NCBI GenBank assembly: GCA_025765615.1
Contig: JAIVFJ010000488.1
Location: forward strand, 1 to 32,926
Direction: 5' to 3'
Source of the DNA: Zopfochytrium polystomum
Lineage: Eukaryota > Chytridiomycota > Chytridiomycetes > Chytridiales > Chytridiaceae
DNA length: 32,926 nt
The position numbers and the translations under genes are program-made. This document shows positions 9,420-18,820 of the stretch, piece by piece. Position 1 is the first letter of the stretch. Each line of letters opens with the position of its first letter. The notes beneath the pieces are model-generated. The model searched no databases. It was not told the DNA's origin and saw only the letters and a program-made list of their open reading frames with translations.

Positions 9420-10295
9420 ATGCCAACAACGATGGCTGTGCCCGCGAAAGCGGCGGCGGCGGCAGCACCGCCACACCCGCCGCCGCCGCCGCCGCCGCTT
9501 TCAAACCTCCTTGCCCCAGCAGCCGTCCCACCGCCGCCGCCGCAGCAATTCCCCAACCCCGCCGCCGCCTTCCGAAACGCATTAATTTGTACGTACGAGC
9601 GCCCCCTGTCTCATCACCTCTCCCATTCTAACAAACACCCTCCCTCCCTCCATAAAAAAAAGACCTCGCCGCCGTCACCATCGACCTGGACTTCACAGAC
9701 CCGGCGACCCGCGCTGTCCCTCCGGACTCCCGCCACCACCACAACACCAGACCACACCACGACGCACCGATTCGTGCACACCCTCACCCTGCGCTCGCAA
9801 TCTACCTTTACAGACGTGTACCTCGCGCTATTCTACCTCTCCCGGTTCCGGCTCGCGCGCGCATCCACCTCACCACGGCCGCCGCGACAAACCACACCAG
9901 TCGCCGCCCGCACCCGCATCCACTTCCTCGCCTGCCTCGTCCTCGCCTGGAAACACCTCCGCGACCGTACACACTCGAACGCGACCTGGGCCTCGCTCGC
10001 CGGCGTGGCGGGCATCGGCGTCGCGGAGCTGAACGCCACGGAGCGGGAAGTCCTCGCGGGGTTGGAGTACCGGCTGTGCGTGGCGCGATCGGATCGCGCC
10101 GACCTGGGCGGCGGTGCGAGCGAGTTTGAAGGGTTTTGCGCGGCGGCGGTGGGGTTGGCGGAGGGGATGGTTGCGGCGAGGTGTTTTGCGGGTGGCGTGG
10201 GTGTTGAGAAGGGGAGGGGAAAGAGGAGGGCGGAGGCGGAGAGTGGAGGGGGAACGAAGAGGGCCAGGTGGGAGGAGTCAGTTTTGGTGACGTGA
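9420..10295 (+). CDS. PCL/Pho80-type cyclin, copy 3 (one frameshift)
   Basis: Exon 1 (9420-9588, 56 residues) is Ala/Pro-rich and ends FRNALI. The intron is 9589-9662 (74 nt, GTACGT...AAG). Exon 2 opens Leu-Ala-Ala-Val-Thr-Ile-Asp-Leu-Asp-Phe. A one-base frame change near 9720-9750 leads into THRFVHTLTLRSQSTF, DVYLALFYLSRFR, a short linker of about 25 residues, HFLACLVLAWKHLRDRT, WASLAGVAGIGVAELNATER and VLAGLEYRL. The tail is FEGFCAAAVGLAEGM followed by a basic segment (GRGKRRAEAE, TKRARW) that could be a nuclear localisation signal. Apart from the single break this is the best-preserved copy of the left group. The role, by family, is binding and targeting a Pho85-type kinase. Copy 4 follows 0.7 kb downstream on the same strand. 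Confidence 0.75.
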   Translation: MPTTMAVPAKAAAAAAPPHPPPPPPPLSNLLAPAAVPPPPPQQFPNPAAAFRNALICTYERPLSHHLSHSNKHPPSLHKKKTSPPSPSTWTSQTRRPALSLRTPATTTTPDHTTTHRFVHTLTLRSQSTFTDVYLALFYLSRFRLARASTSPRPPRQTTPVAARTRIHFLACLVLAWKHLRDRTHSNATWASLAGVAGIGVAELNATEREVLAGLEYRLCVARSDRADLGGGASEFEGFCAAAVGLAEGMVAARCFAGGVGVEKGRGKRRAEAESGGGTKRARWEESVLVT

Positions 10296-10983
10296 GCGAC
10301 TCTTGTCCGGACGTTCGTTGCAAGTATTTTAAGTTTTCTATAATGCACTATGTATTATTTCTGCTTGTCGATATTTTGTTTTCCCCGTCGAGTGTTCGGA
10401 AGGTGGGGGGATAGCCCGAGGAGGTGAAGGGAAAAAAAAAAAACCAAAAAAAAAAAAAAAAAAAAAAAAAAGTGAGGCGCGCAGGGAGGACACAATTGTT
10501 TGTGTCCGCTTGACCTGACGTCAAGTTTGTGGCACATGACCGAATGGATTGCAAATTGAACAGCCTCACAACGTCATTTCCTGGCCGCCCCCCCAAAACC
10601 TTATTTTATCAGTGACTTCGGACCGAGGGGCCGGGGCCACCGAGTTTAGCCGGCGCATTTTACCCCTGGCCGATCCCCCGACGGTTCCGTCGCCCCCAAC
10701 CAAACTTTCGGCCACCGAGGAGGTCCCAGCGCGCCCGAGTCCCGCACGGGAGGATGGGAAGGTGAAGAGTAGCGTAGACCCAGGTGAAGCTTGGTGTGCT
10801 AGTCGATGCTTACCCGCGAACTATGGCTTGATTTTTTTTTTTCCCCCTGCTTACTCCGCTGTTTCCTCCACACTCCGCCGCTCCGCCGTCTCCGCCGTCA
10901 GCACCTGACCGCCACAGCAAGCCCCATTCCGCCACACGCTCCCAACACCAAATCTGCCTCTTTTCTCTACTCCAGTTCCGAAG
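10296..10983. other. Spacer between cyclin copies 3 and 4
   Basis: Contains a long A tract interrupted by CC (about 10433-10470) and a GC-rich stretch with several CCGAG/GGCCG words. No gene seen. Confidence 0.5.
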
Positions 10984-11985
10984 ATGCGGCTCCCTTCGCG
11001 GGTGGCGGACGGCGGCGGCGGCAGCAGCGCAAGCAACACCGTACGCAGCAGCCACCCACACCCCGCCGTCTCCGAGTCCGCGCTCCGCGACGCCATGATC
11101 CGTGAGCAACGCCTCCACTTTCGCAAACCTCCGCCTCGCAACAAGTCGCCACGCCCACCTAATATCTCTTCACTCCTCAGATCTCGCCGCACTCACCGTC
11201 GACCTCAATATCTCACCATCCCCCACCACCAACCCTTCCCCCTCCCCAGCCCCGTCGCCATCCCCACCACACCCTCCGCCCGCCCCGCCGACCCTGCACG
11301 ACCTCACAACCCGCATCCTCGCGTCCCTCCACTCCCGCACCCCCGCCGCCGCCCACTCACTCTCCCCAACCCACCGCCTCGTCCGCGACGCCGTCGACGC
11401 CACCGACGCCTCCTGCGACGAGCTGATCACCGCCCTCTGGTTCCTCGGCCGCTTCCGCGCAGCGCGTCGCCTCAACGCAACCACCTCGACTCCCTCGACA
11501 CCGCAGCATCACCACCACCGCCAACCGCGCCTCTCGCCCTCAACACCACCACCCCCACCACCCCCGGAACCTCCACCCCCATCACCACAACAACGCCAAC
11601 CACAACAACAACCCCACCCCCCACCGCACCAACAACACACTTCCTCGCCGCCCTCCGCCTCGCCCAAAAGCACCTCTCCTCCCGTGCGCGCGGACCACCC
11701 GCTACGCCTGCCGTGGCGGCCGCGGAGCGGGAGGTGCTGGCCGGGATTGGTTACCGGCTGCACGCGGGGATGGGCGGGTTCGGCGACGGCGACGGAGGCG
11801 GGGGGTTTGAACGGTTTTGGAGGGCGACGGTTGCGTTGGGGGCTGGAATTGCGGTGGCGAGGGTGGGGGCGGATGGGGAGGGGGAGGTGGGAGAGGAGGA
11901 AGGTGAGGGTGGGGAGGTGGGCGTGGAGGGAGGAAAGGAGGATGGAGTTGAGGAGGAGGGGAAAGTGGAGGAAGAAGTGGAGTGA
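10984..11985 (+). CDS. PCL/Pho80-type cyclin, copy 4 (frameshifted, divergent)
   Basis: Exon 1 (10984-11101) starts MRLPSRVADG and ends ALRDAMI. The intron is 11102-11180 (79 nt, GTGAGC...CAG). Exon 2 opens Leu-Ala-Ala-Leu-Thr-Val-Asp-Leu. It carries a long Pro/Ser insertion before THRLVRDAVDATDASCDEL and ITALWFLGRFRAARR. Within the Thr/Pro/Gln/His linker the frame changes to the one giving HFLAALRLAQKHLSSR, AAEREVLAGIGYRLHAG and FERFWRATVALGAGIAV, then an acidic Glu/Gly tail to the stop at 11983-11985. The pattern equals the other copies, but the helix-1 motif has drifted (DATDASCDE where others have RSQSTF). A 41-nt GT...AG excision in the linker would also restore frame, but it is very short. 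The C-to-G composition switch is strong here too. Confidence 0.65.
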   Translation: MRLPSRVADGGGGSSASNTVRSSHPHPAVSESALRDAMIREQRLHFRKPPPRNKSPRPPNISSLLRSRRTHRRPQYLTIPHHQPFPLPSPVAIPTTPSARPADPARPHNPHPRVPPLPHPRRRPLTLPNPPPRPRRRRRHRRLLRRADHRPLVPRPLPRSASPQRNHLDSLDTAASPPPPTAPLALNTTTPTTPGTSTPITTTTPTTTTTPPPTAPTTHFLAALRLAQKHLSSRARGPPATPAVAAAEREVLAGIGYRLHAGMGGFGDGDGGGGFERFWRATVALGAGIAVARVGADGEGEVGEEEGEGGEVGVEGGKEDGVEEEGKVEEEVE

Positions 11986-12493
11986 CGTGGACGGGTTCAA
12001 AGCTAGCGATTGTTTTGGAGGCCGTGCGCGTCCCCCAATCTGTATTTAAGCCTCTTTCCCCCTTCCCACTTCCCCCCTCCCCTCCTTTTGTGGATAATAC
12101 TTCCCTGTTTTTGTATGTGTAGAGAATCTTGACCCCGACCGTCCCATTCGTTTCCTCATCTGTTTGCTGTAAACTATGTATGATCTCAACTTGCGGCGAA
12201 CTTTGCTGCAGGTAATGTAACAACGAAATATGCTTGATTATGTGGTGTAGGGCAGCATCTTTTGGGGAAGGACTTATGAATTGGAAACCTCTCGCACTTG
12301 CGACAAGAAAAGCAATCTCCGTTTTGTTGCTGCAAATCCTTTAAGGACATCCATTCCCGTCCGAATGCTTTGACACGTCGAAAACTCAATTTTGGGAGTG
12401 GCAAGAGCATCCACTATTTGCAACACACTCCATCCCACGCTCCACGTCGATCTCCCTTGCTGATTCTCCTTACTCCAATCCGCCCATCGCAAG

Positions 12494-13073
12494 ATGCTGG
12501 TTGCCCGATCGAAGCGGACCAGCTGCGCATGCGGAATTCTTCGCAGTTCTTCTCCTTTCATTATTATTTTTTTTTTTTTTTGCAGCCTTTCCTCGATTTC
12601 TCTTGTGATCAAGGTGATCGCATTTCCGCTGCCCTCTTGTGTGTTTGCTTTACTCACCTGTGTTGCAAAATCTATTGAAGTGAGAATACTCGCAAACATT
12701 TGCAAAATACATTCAACGTAAGTGTAAATTAGCAATTCATCCAGCCCTCCCGTTATCTAAATTTTGCATGAGTCATCCTAGTCTGATTTTTTCAGGGCCG
12801 CACTCACTTCTTGGCTATCAGTGTGTTCTTACACTTCCCCGCGTGCGCCTCTCTCTGTCTCTCTCCCTCTCTCTCTTTCCCTCTGACATTGTCCTTGTGA
12901 ATCCCGGCCCCAACGACAAGCTGTTAATTGAGTGTGACACCCCCGGTAATGCCCTTGGCGCTGCCCTTTACGTCGTTGACGATGACGACCCACACAACTG
13001 TGAGAAACGGAATCCGTTGGATTTGGGCACTTCACTGACATCCAACGGCACTCTATATGCAGGAACAACTTGA
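12494..13073 (+). other. Possible exon fragments of unknown gene
   Basis: Splice-like signals stand in order on the plus strand: a long T tract ending in TTGCAG near 12586, a GTAAGT at 12719, and TTTTTTCAG at 12796. The final open stretch, about 12880-13073, has balanced codon use and reads DIVLVNPGPNDKL, then an acidic VVDDDDPHNCE. It weakly recalls retroelement RNase H (ECDxxGxALGAAL), but the downstream motifs are absent, so I assign no function. It could equally be chance. Confidence 0.2.
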
Positions 13074-13340
13074 ATTTCGGCAAGTTGAGTTTAGGTTGGC
13101 ACAACCGATCTGTTTTGCTATTAAGATTTCGCGAACTGGGGCAAAAATATGCGGGTGTTTGAAGCGATTATCACCCTGAGCCTCATTTTGCAACAGGGAG
13201 GGGTAAGGTGGGGACATTAGTGTATATCGAGTTTGAAAGAGAGGACAACTTCTCCTTCGGGATGAGGTAGTGAGAATAGGAAGACAGAATAGGACGACAA
13301 TTAAAGGAAGAGAGTAAGGGAAATAGCAGAGCGCTTCGAC

Positions 13341-15051
13341 TCAGCACGTGATGCCGCAGATGGAGGCGACCTCGCCGACGCAGACAGAGTCCCAGGACGT
13401 GCTGCCGCAGTACGAGTCCTGCGCGATGATCTGCGCCGCGCACGGGTCGCACGACGACTTCAGCTTGGTTCCGGTCGTGCAGATCGAGTGGGCGCACGTC
13501 GTCGCGGTCGTCGTGGTCGCGGGCGTCGTCGTCGACGTCTTTGTCGAAGTTGACGTCGTCTTTGCAGTAGACGTAGTGGTCGTCTTTGCGGTAGTCGTGG
13601 TGGTCGACGTGGTCGTCGGGGTGGTCGAACCTCCCGGGTGCACCGCCTGCGCAAACCCGACGCGCGCGTTGGCCTTGTCGTACACGCTGTAGTATTGCCT
13701 CAGGAAGATGTCGCCCAGGATACCGACGCCGGCGTCCGCGGCGCCGCGGGTGACAGCCCGAGATGCAGGTGCCGTCGCCGTTGTCGAGCACGTACACGTT
13801 CGCGGGGATCGAGTACTTGACGCCGTTAAGCGTCAACGTGAACGGCGAGCCTGTAGTGCTCTTGCTGCACGAGATGGCGTACGCGCCCGTCGACGACGAG
13901 TACGACGACGCGCCGATGCCCTTGTTGATACCGTCGGCGGCCGCGGTGTCGAGGATCATGAGCGTTGTGCCGGTGTCGGCGATAAAGTTAGAGATAGACC
14001 CGTCGAGGGCGCCCGATGACGAGCCTGCGGCCCACTTGCCGCCGGACCAGGACATTTGCCAGTACGTCTCCGAGTTGAGCGGGATGTAGCTGAACGAGCC
14101 GGTGTACTTTGACGGGTCGGTGCCGCCGATGGTGACCTCGCCTTGGTCCTTGTCGGCGCCGTTGGAGAGGTAGAAGGCGAATTCGTTGTTGGACAGCTTG
14201 AGCGCGTCGATCCAGTTGGTGTTGCTGGCGCCCGCAGAGGCGATGTTGGAGATGCTGGCGTACGCAAGCCCCATGAGTCCGTCTCCGACCCCGGCGAAGC
14301 CGGTCTCGGAGGTGGACACGCCGAAAGAGATGGAGGCGGACACGCCGGCCATCTGGACAGGGCCCTTGTATACTTTCCCGCCGACGGAAGCCAGAGCCGT
14401 ACGAGGTGGTCCAACTCAGAGAGGTGGACGACAGCGTCGAGTCGGAGGTCTTGACGGTCGGCTGACCCGAGACACCGCACGACTGGTCCGAGGACTTGCA
14501 GTTGGGTCCGCGGAACCAAGTGTCGGAGGATCCGCTGTGGAATGGATAGCAATTGTGAGACAATGTGGTACGCTGTGTCCTTAGCCCCCTTCCACCTCCA
14601 AATGAAAGCTCACTGCTTACGTGTCAAGATCCAGCAGGAACGACTGCCCGTTCCCGAGCGTCACGGGCGCGTTGTACAGTTCGTCCGACTCGTTTGTGAG
14701 CGGCGCGGACGACTGCCTGCGCTCGAGGGTCGAGTTACCCGGCAGGATTCGGTTCGCCCAGCGCTTGATGGCGCGTTGGGTGTTGTGGGGCTTTGCGTTG
14801 GCAGGCTTGGAGATGGCAACCTATGTTTCGATTGGGAAGGCGCATCAATGAGGCGTTAGATCGATGTGAGAATCCGCCCTGGGCCAATTCAACAAACCGC
14901 AGCACCCTTCCACTTCCCCCCAATCCCACGTCCCCCTTCTCTCTGTGTCGCTTGCCTTGTGGATGACAGCCGATCCGTTCTCAAGGGGCGCCGCGGAAGC
15001 GGACGCGACGGCCAGGGAGGCGGCAGCGAGCAGGATCGATCCCAGCTTCAT
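13341..15051 (-). CDS. Secreted pepsin-like aspartic protease (A1) with Cys-rich tail
   Basis: Exon 1 is 15051-14956 (32 residues; signal peptide with an Ala/Leu core). The intron is 14955-14821 with an unusual GC donor (AAG/GCAAGC) and an AG acceptor. Exon 2 is 14820-14621: a propeptide with a dibasic LERRQ site, then the start of the mature enzyme. The intron 14620-14535 is GT-AG. Exon 3 carries the first catalytic loop (LDTGSSDTWF, split by the intron), the flap region (SYGSG), GDGLMGLAY, YWQMSW, the second catalytic loop (FIADTGTTLMIL) and ILGDIFLRQYYSVYDKANAR. A Thr-rich linker follows, then a tail with eight Cys (CAHSICTTG, SCDPCAAQII, YCGSTSWDSVCV). Two one-base insertions break the frame, near 14388 and 13752; all motifs are otherwise intact. 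The product would act outside the cell on proteins at acidic pH. Confidence 0.9.
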
Positions 15052-15268
15052 GATTATTCAATCTCGCGTAGTATTAGGGAGAGAGAGAGTTGTCGCTACT
15101 TTGAGGCCTGCTGAAAGCTTCTCGATGGAGTATGAGGTACGAGGGGATGAGGGGCAACGATGGTGTGTGGCTGCTCTGTTGTCCTTGGTGGTGGTATTTA
15201 TGGCGAAGTGGAATGTGCCAAGACCTTCCGCTTCCAGCGTTATGCACCCCGTCTCTTTGGCTGTCTGT

Positions 15269-15295
15269 TAGTCTGTCTGTCTGTCTGTTTGCCTG
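15269..15295. repeat. (CTGT)n microsatellite
   Basis: Short tetranucleotide run that degenerates into GTTTGCCTGCC. Confidence 0.85.
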
Positions 15296-15441
15296 CCTGT
15301 GTGTTGCCCGGAAGGGAAGCAGTCGGGAAGGTCCGGAGAACCAATGGGAAGCCGACCCGCATCGGCACCACCACGCGCCTCGAAACTTGCTGTTTTTGGC
15401 GGCTGTTGTGCCGGAATCAATTCCTTTTTTTGGTATAGATT

Positions 15442-15498
15442 AGGGGGCAGGTGGCACCGTTCGTTCTTCTGAAGAACAACCGGTGCCACCAGCCCCCT
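15442..15498. repeat. 57-bp near-perfect palindrome
   Basis: Two 28-nt arms separated by a single T (15470). Counting by eye, 25 of 28 positions pair. The arms contain GGTGGCACCG / CGGTGCCACC and the centre GTTCTTC-T-GAAGAAC. It would form a very stable hairpin or cruciform. It lies in the spacer between the protease and the AspRS fragment and is not part of any gene I can see. Confidence 0.9.
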
Positions 15499-15689
15499 CT
15501 CGATCTTGTCATTTGCAGGTGTGGATCCTTTCACCTTTCAGACTGCCGAAAATTTTGTTTGTGGAGATGCATCCGCTGAGTGAGAATTGACCTCTGCGAA
15601 CTGAAGGAATTGTAAATCGCTGCCGCCAGAAAGATTGCGCCCTCCGCTGCTAACAAGCCCCTGCTACGTCTCTCTACACCTTCACGCCA

Positions 15690-16060
15690 GGATGTTGATC
15701 CAGCATTGAAAGGAACCAAGCATTTCCCTGTGAGCAAAGAATACGGAACCGACTCTTACACATTGGACACGTTCTCGATTGCGGTGCGACCGTTCTAAAC
15801 CGATGGCAGACCGCACACTCCGACCTGTGCGAATTTTTCATGCGCGGCGCGAGGATCCTGTCTGGCGCAGCGAGTGCAAGGCAGGGCGCATGCTCAAGTC
15901 GCGGGCGCAACAAGCGCGGGATGGGCACCAAGACAATCCAGAACATGTTCATTCACGCGCGCTCAAGTACGGTGAGCCGCCGCAACGCTGTCGGCCTTGA
16001 GCGTATCGACGTGGTGTTCTTTCGATGTCCATACTCCCGCGCGACCCGAAGCGGTTGAGC
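15690..16060 (+). pseudogene. Aspartyl-tRNA synthetase 3' fragment (decayed)
   Basis: Reading across several frame changes gives KEYGTDSYTLDTFSIAVRPF, then FFMRGARILSG, KSRAQQ, TIQNMFIHA and LKYGEPP, then LERIDVV and a PKRLS-like end. The order and wording match the C-terminal catalytic part of eukaryotic cytosolic AspRS, and also the larger copy at 18821-21265 (KYKTDF, LDKFPLALRSF, FFIHGEEILSGGQR, FKYGA). The Met-Phe-Pro-Arg-Asp motif near the end is scrambled. It carries no upstream part of the gene. Divergence from the larger copy includes many substitutions as well as indels, so this one is a genuine relic and not just error-laden. Confidence 0.65.
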
Positions 16061-16223
16061 TCTTAGCTTTGGGGATGGGGAGGGGGAAAGGGAGAGTTTT
16101 TTGGCGTGGTAAAGGAAAGAAAGAAAGAAGGAGTAGTTGTGGGGGACCCCAAAGAAGTTGTGCAAGGTCCATCTGCCTCGCATAACTGTTTTCCTTTTTC
16201 ATTGTCGACTTTCCGCTGGAAAA

Positions 16224-16370
16224 TGCGACTGGGCGTTTTTGGGCAAGACAGCGCAAGACGTAGGCATTGCCTTATGCACAATGTACGAGAATCGAGAGTG
16301 CGGAACCCGGTACGGACCCTCTTACCCAGCCGACAACAGAAAAAGGCACCAATAAGCCAGATATGGATGA
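16224..16370 (+). repeat. Dispersed repeat unit F, copy 1
   Basis: Begins ATGCGACTGGG, contains TGGGCAAGACAGCGCA (16240-16255), and ends with GCCGACAACAGAAAA...ATAAGCCA. The same ordered words recur at 17361-17592. Confidence 0.7.
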
Positions 16371-16435
16371 GAGTGGCTTCGGCTCCCTGAAGGCGAGGCG
16401 CGGTTGCGCCATTTGGTCCTTGCGTCCCAAAGAAG

Positions 16436-16860
16436 ATGCGCAAACCGCGAGTTCGCCGAAGGCGCTGTCTTGCCCACTTTGCAATTTCCATAAAAAGGTA
16501 TCACTGGACAGAGTCCCTCTCCCCATTCCACGGCAACAAGATACAGCTTCTCCAAGTTTCCCTCCTCCTCCTCTGTCTGACCGTCGCCGACCTCGCCGTC
16601 GCCAAGAACTGCATCGGGACCAGTTACGGGTTCAGCAAGGATTTTCTCCGTTTTTTCTCCTTTGCTTCAACTGTCTTCTCTCCTCGTTTCCGTGACTTTC
16701 AACTCTGATTCTTGGTCGATGCGTTGTCCAAGGATAGATCGAATTTTAACTTGATGGATTCTCTCTTTTTTTTCCCCCTTTGCTTCAACTTGCTTCTTTG
16801 CACGGTTTGATAACTTTCAGCTCTGATTCTCTGTCGATGCGTTTCCAACCATAGCAAGTG
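16436..16860 (+). repeat. Dispersed repeat unit R, copy 1
   Basis: Begins GCGCAAACCGC, contains GCGCTGTCTTGCCCA (16462-16476; reverse complement of the unit F motif) and then CCATAAAAAG. It ends with two tandem blocks of CTTTGCTTCAACT...GATGCGTT(GT)CCAA...ATAG, at about 16658-16740 and 16778-16858. Shared with unit R copy 2 at 17905. Confidence 0.7.
16541..16639 (+). pseudogene. Signal-peptide exon relic with ATA in place of ATG
   Basis: From 16541 the frame reads (Ile)-QLLQVSLLLLCLTVADLAVA then KNCIGTSYGFSK. This is a textbook signal peptide with a good Ala-x-Ala cleavage site, except that the first codon is ATA. It begins about 50 bp after a CCATAAAAAG TATA-like element. No clear splice donor follows AGCAAG. 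It is probably the first exon of a dead secreted-protein gene, embedded in repeat unit R; the other R copy lacks it. Confidence 0.35.
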
Positions 16861-17360
16861 AAGGCGACGACGTTTTTTTTACGTAAGCAGAGGTCACTTT
16901 TTGAAAACGCTGACCGATCTTTCTTGATTTGTCCTCATCGCTCGCCAAAACCGAATTCAAATCGTGGAGGCTTCTTCCGCCGTTCTCTTTTGAAACCTTC
17001 CACAAAGCGGGCTGATCCTGCGTCGTGCCAGCTTGGCATTTTAATGCGAGAAGCTGTAGGTTTGACCCGACACAGAAGTCGTGGATAATTACATAAATGA
17101 TTCTGATCAGAGGAACGGAACACTAACGCTTTCGTTGCCAAATCAGAAAACGTCGTTGACTTTTGCCTCCTCCGCTCTTTTGCTTTGGCTCTTTGAGACA
17201 ATGACCGGACTCAGCGGCTTGCGACTTGCCTCTGGTCTTTGTGGGCGAAAAGAAAGTGGCGGACAAGAGATTGAGATTGGTGTGTGGAAAGGAGCCATCG
17301 ATCACCAATGAACTTGGGTCATTCCTTCACGCCGGCTTGGTGGTCGGCTTTCACTGACAT

Positions 17361-17592
17361 ATGCGACTGCGGGGTTGTGGGCAAGACAGCGCAGGATGTT
17401 TGTAAGTTGTCTCTCACTCAGCCTTGTTTCCCAATCAGGCAATTGGGAGATTTCAGGCGCCAACCCCAATCTTGGTTACCAGAAGCCTGAGTCAGAATCC
17501 AGATCATCCCTGATTCAGGAACGGGAGGGGAGAACGTTTTCCCGAAGCTCTAACAGCCGACAACAGAAAAGTTCACCCCGATAAGCCAAATT
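17361..17592 (+). repeat. Dispersed repeat unit F, copy 2
   Basis: ATGCGACTGCGGGG, TGGGCAAGACAGCGCA (17378-17393), and at the end GCCGACAACAGAAAAG...GATAAGCCAAAT. About 80 bp longer than copy 1 through an internal insertion. Confidence 0.7.
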
Positions 17593-17904
17593 AAGAGATG
17601 TGCGTGACTTTTGCTCCCCCTGTGAAAAGGAAAGACACCGCCAGCCCAATTTTCCATTTTTTACGGCGCGAGTCCGTCATGCGCCGGGAGAAGAAATTTT
17701 CGCGAAGAAATTAGCCGCGGTGGTTTTTTGCACTCTATCGGACGCGGTGTCAAAGAGTGCGCCCTCCACGCCCGGTTTTCGCAGGAAGCGTGCGCCGCCT
17801 CCGGCAGAGGCCTAGACAGAGGAGCAGTTCCTTTTTTTTTCACTGTCGGATTCTTGTTGTTGCATTAACACATCAGTGATGTCATGTTCAGGTGGCCTAG
17901 AAAT

Positions 17905-18170
17905 TTTGTCAAACGCGCAAACTGCCAGCCGCTGGCGCTGTCTTGCCCACGTTTCTATTCCCATAAAAAGAAGGCTTCGATCGACATAATCCATCTCCGT
18001 GCTTCCAATCTGGCTGGATTGGTCTCAATGCGGGTTGCTGAGCAGATGAAGTCCATACTGCTTGATAGACTCTCTCTCTTCTCCCTTTGCTTCAACTCCC
18101 TTCTTTCCTCGTTTTGATGACTCTCAACTGACTCTCCGTCAACGCGTTGTCTAAGGATAGACAGTTTCTT
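17905..18170 (+). repeat. Dispersed repeat unit R, copy 2
   Basis: GCGCAAACTGCC, GCGCTGTCTTGCCCA (17935-17949), CCCATAAAAAGAAGG, then one CTTTGCTTCAACTC...GCGTTGTCTAAGGATAGACAG block at about 18085-18165. It has one terminal block where copy 1 has two. A lone GATGCGTTGTCCAAATATTGACAG also appears at about 21927. Confidence 0.7.
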
Positions 18171-18820
18171 TTTTAGATTTCGACCACAACACAACTTTCT
18201 TGATTTTGGCTGTTGTTCCCGGAGTTTTTCATTTTTTTTTCTAGTGCCTGCCTTCGCGACGCGTTAAGAAGAACCAAATCATTGAGCTATGCGGCAACGT
18301 AAGGGGATGTGAAGACTTTCAACCGTGAAAGTACCCACGTCGTCGGCGCCTCGTGAGTCGCGTTGCGACAACTGCACGCGAACACCAGTCGCGACCACTC
18401 TCCGTTGGATCTTCCGCGAAAAAGTAATGACCCGTGAATTATCGAACAGAAGCTTTGTTCCGTTATGATGCAAGAGGTGCATCAACTCTCATCAATCGTA
18501 CCGCTCGGTGGATGACAAATAGATGTGAAAGCCCTCCACCTGTCCAAGTCAGCATGCCTCCGCCAAAGGTGTTTCTTTGCAATGATCATCTAATGAAGCA
18601 AAATAATTTCACTCCAATGACACAGGACGACCTTCAGAGGCAGGTGGGCACCTCAGAGTCAATGATTCTTTTGTTTTTTGCGGAGCGCGGCTAGTCCATT
18701 CAGTCTGTCAAGGGTATTAGTTCCCAAAACCTCGCAAACGATACCGTCCCAAATCGCTCACATAAATGTGGCCAAGTCAGTCAGTGAGGAGGGTCGTGGA
18801 CAATTGCATTTGAGAAGCCA

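Larger units (their letters stand above)
15052..15690. other. Upstream region of the protease
   Basis: Contains a CATAAATAC TATA-like sequence (minus strand, about 15197), a CTGT microsatellite and the palindrome at 15442. No gene seen. Confidence 0.4.

Noticed and set aside
11464..11515. A second, 41-nt intron in the linker of cyclin copy 4
   Set aside because: A GT...AG excision would restore the frame, but it is shorter than any other intron here, lacks a good donor, and the same break in copy 2 needs a different phase.
12880..13073. Ty3/gypsy-type RNase H
   Set aside because: Only the ECDxxGxALGAAL-like stretch resembles it; no reverse transcriptase, no downstream RNase H motifs and no LTRs were seen.
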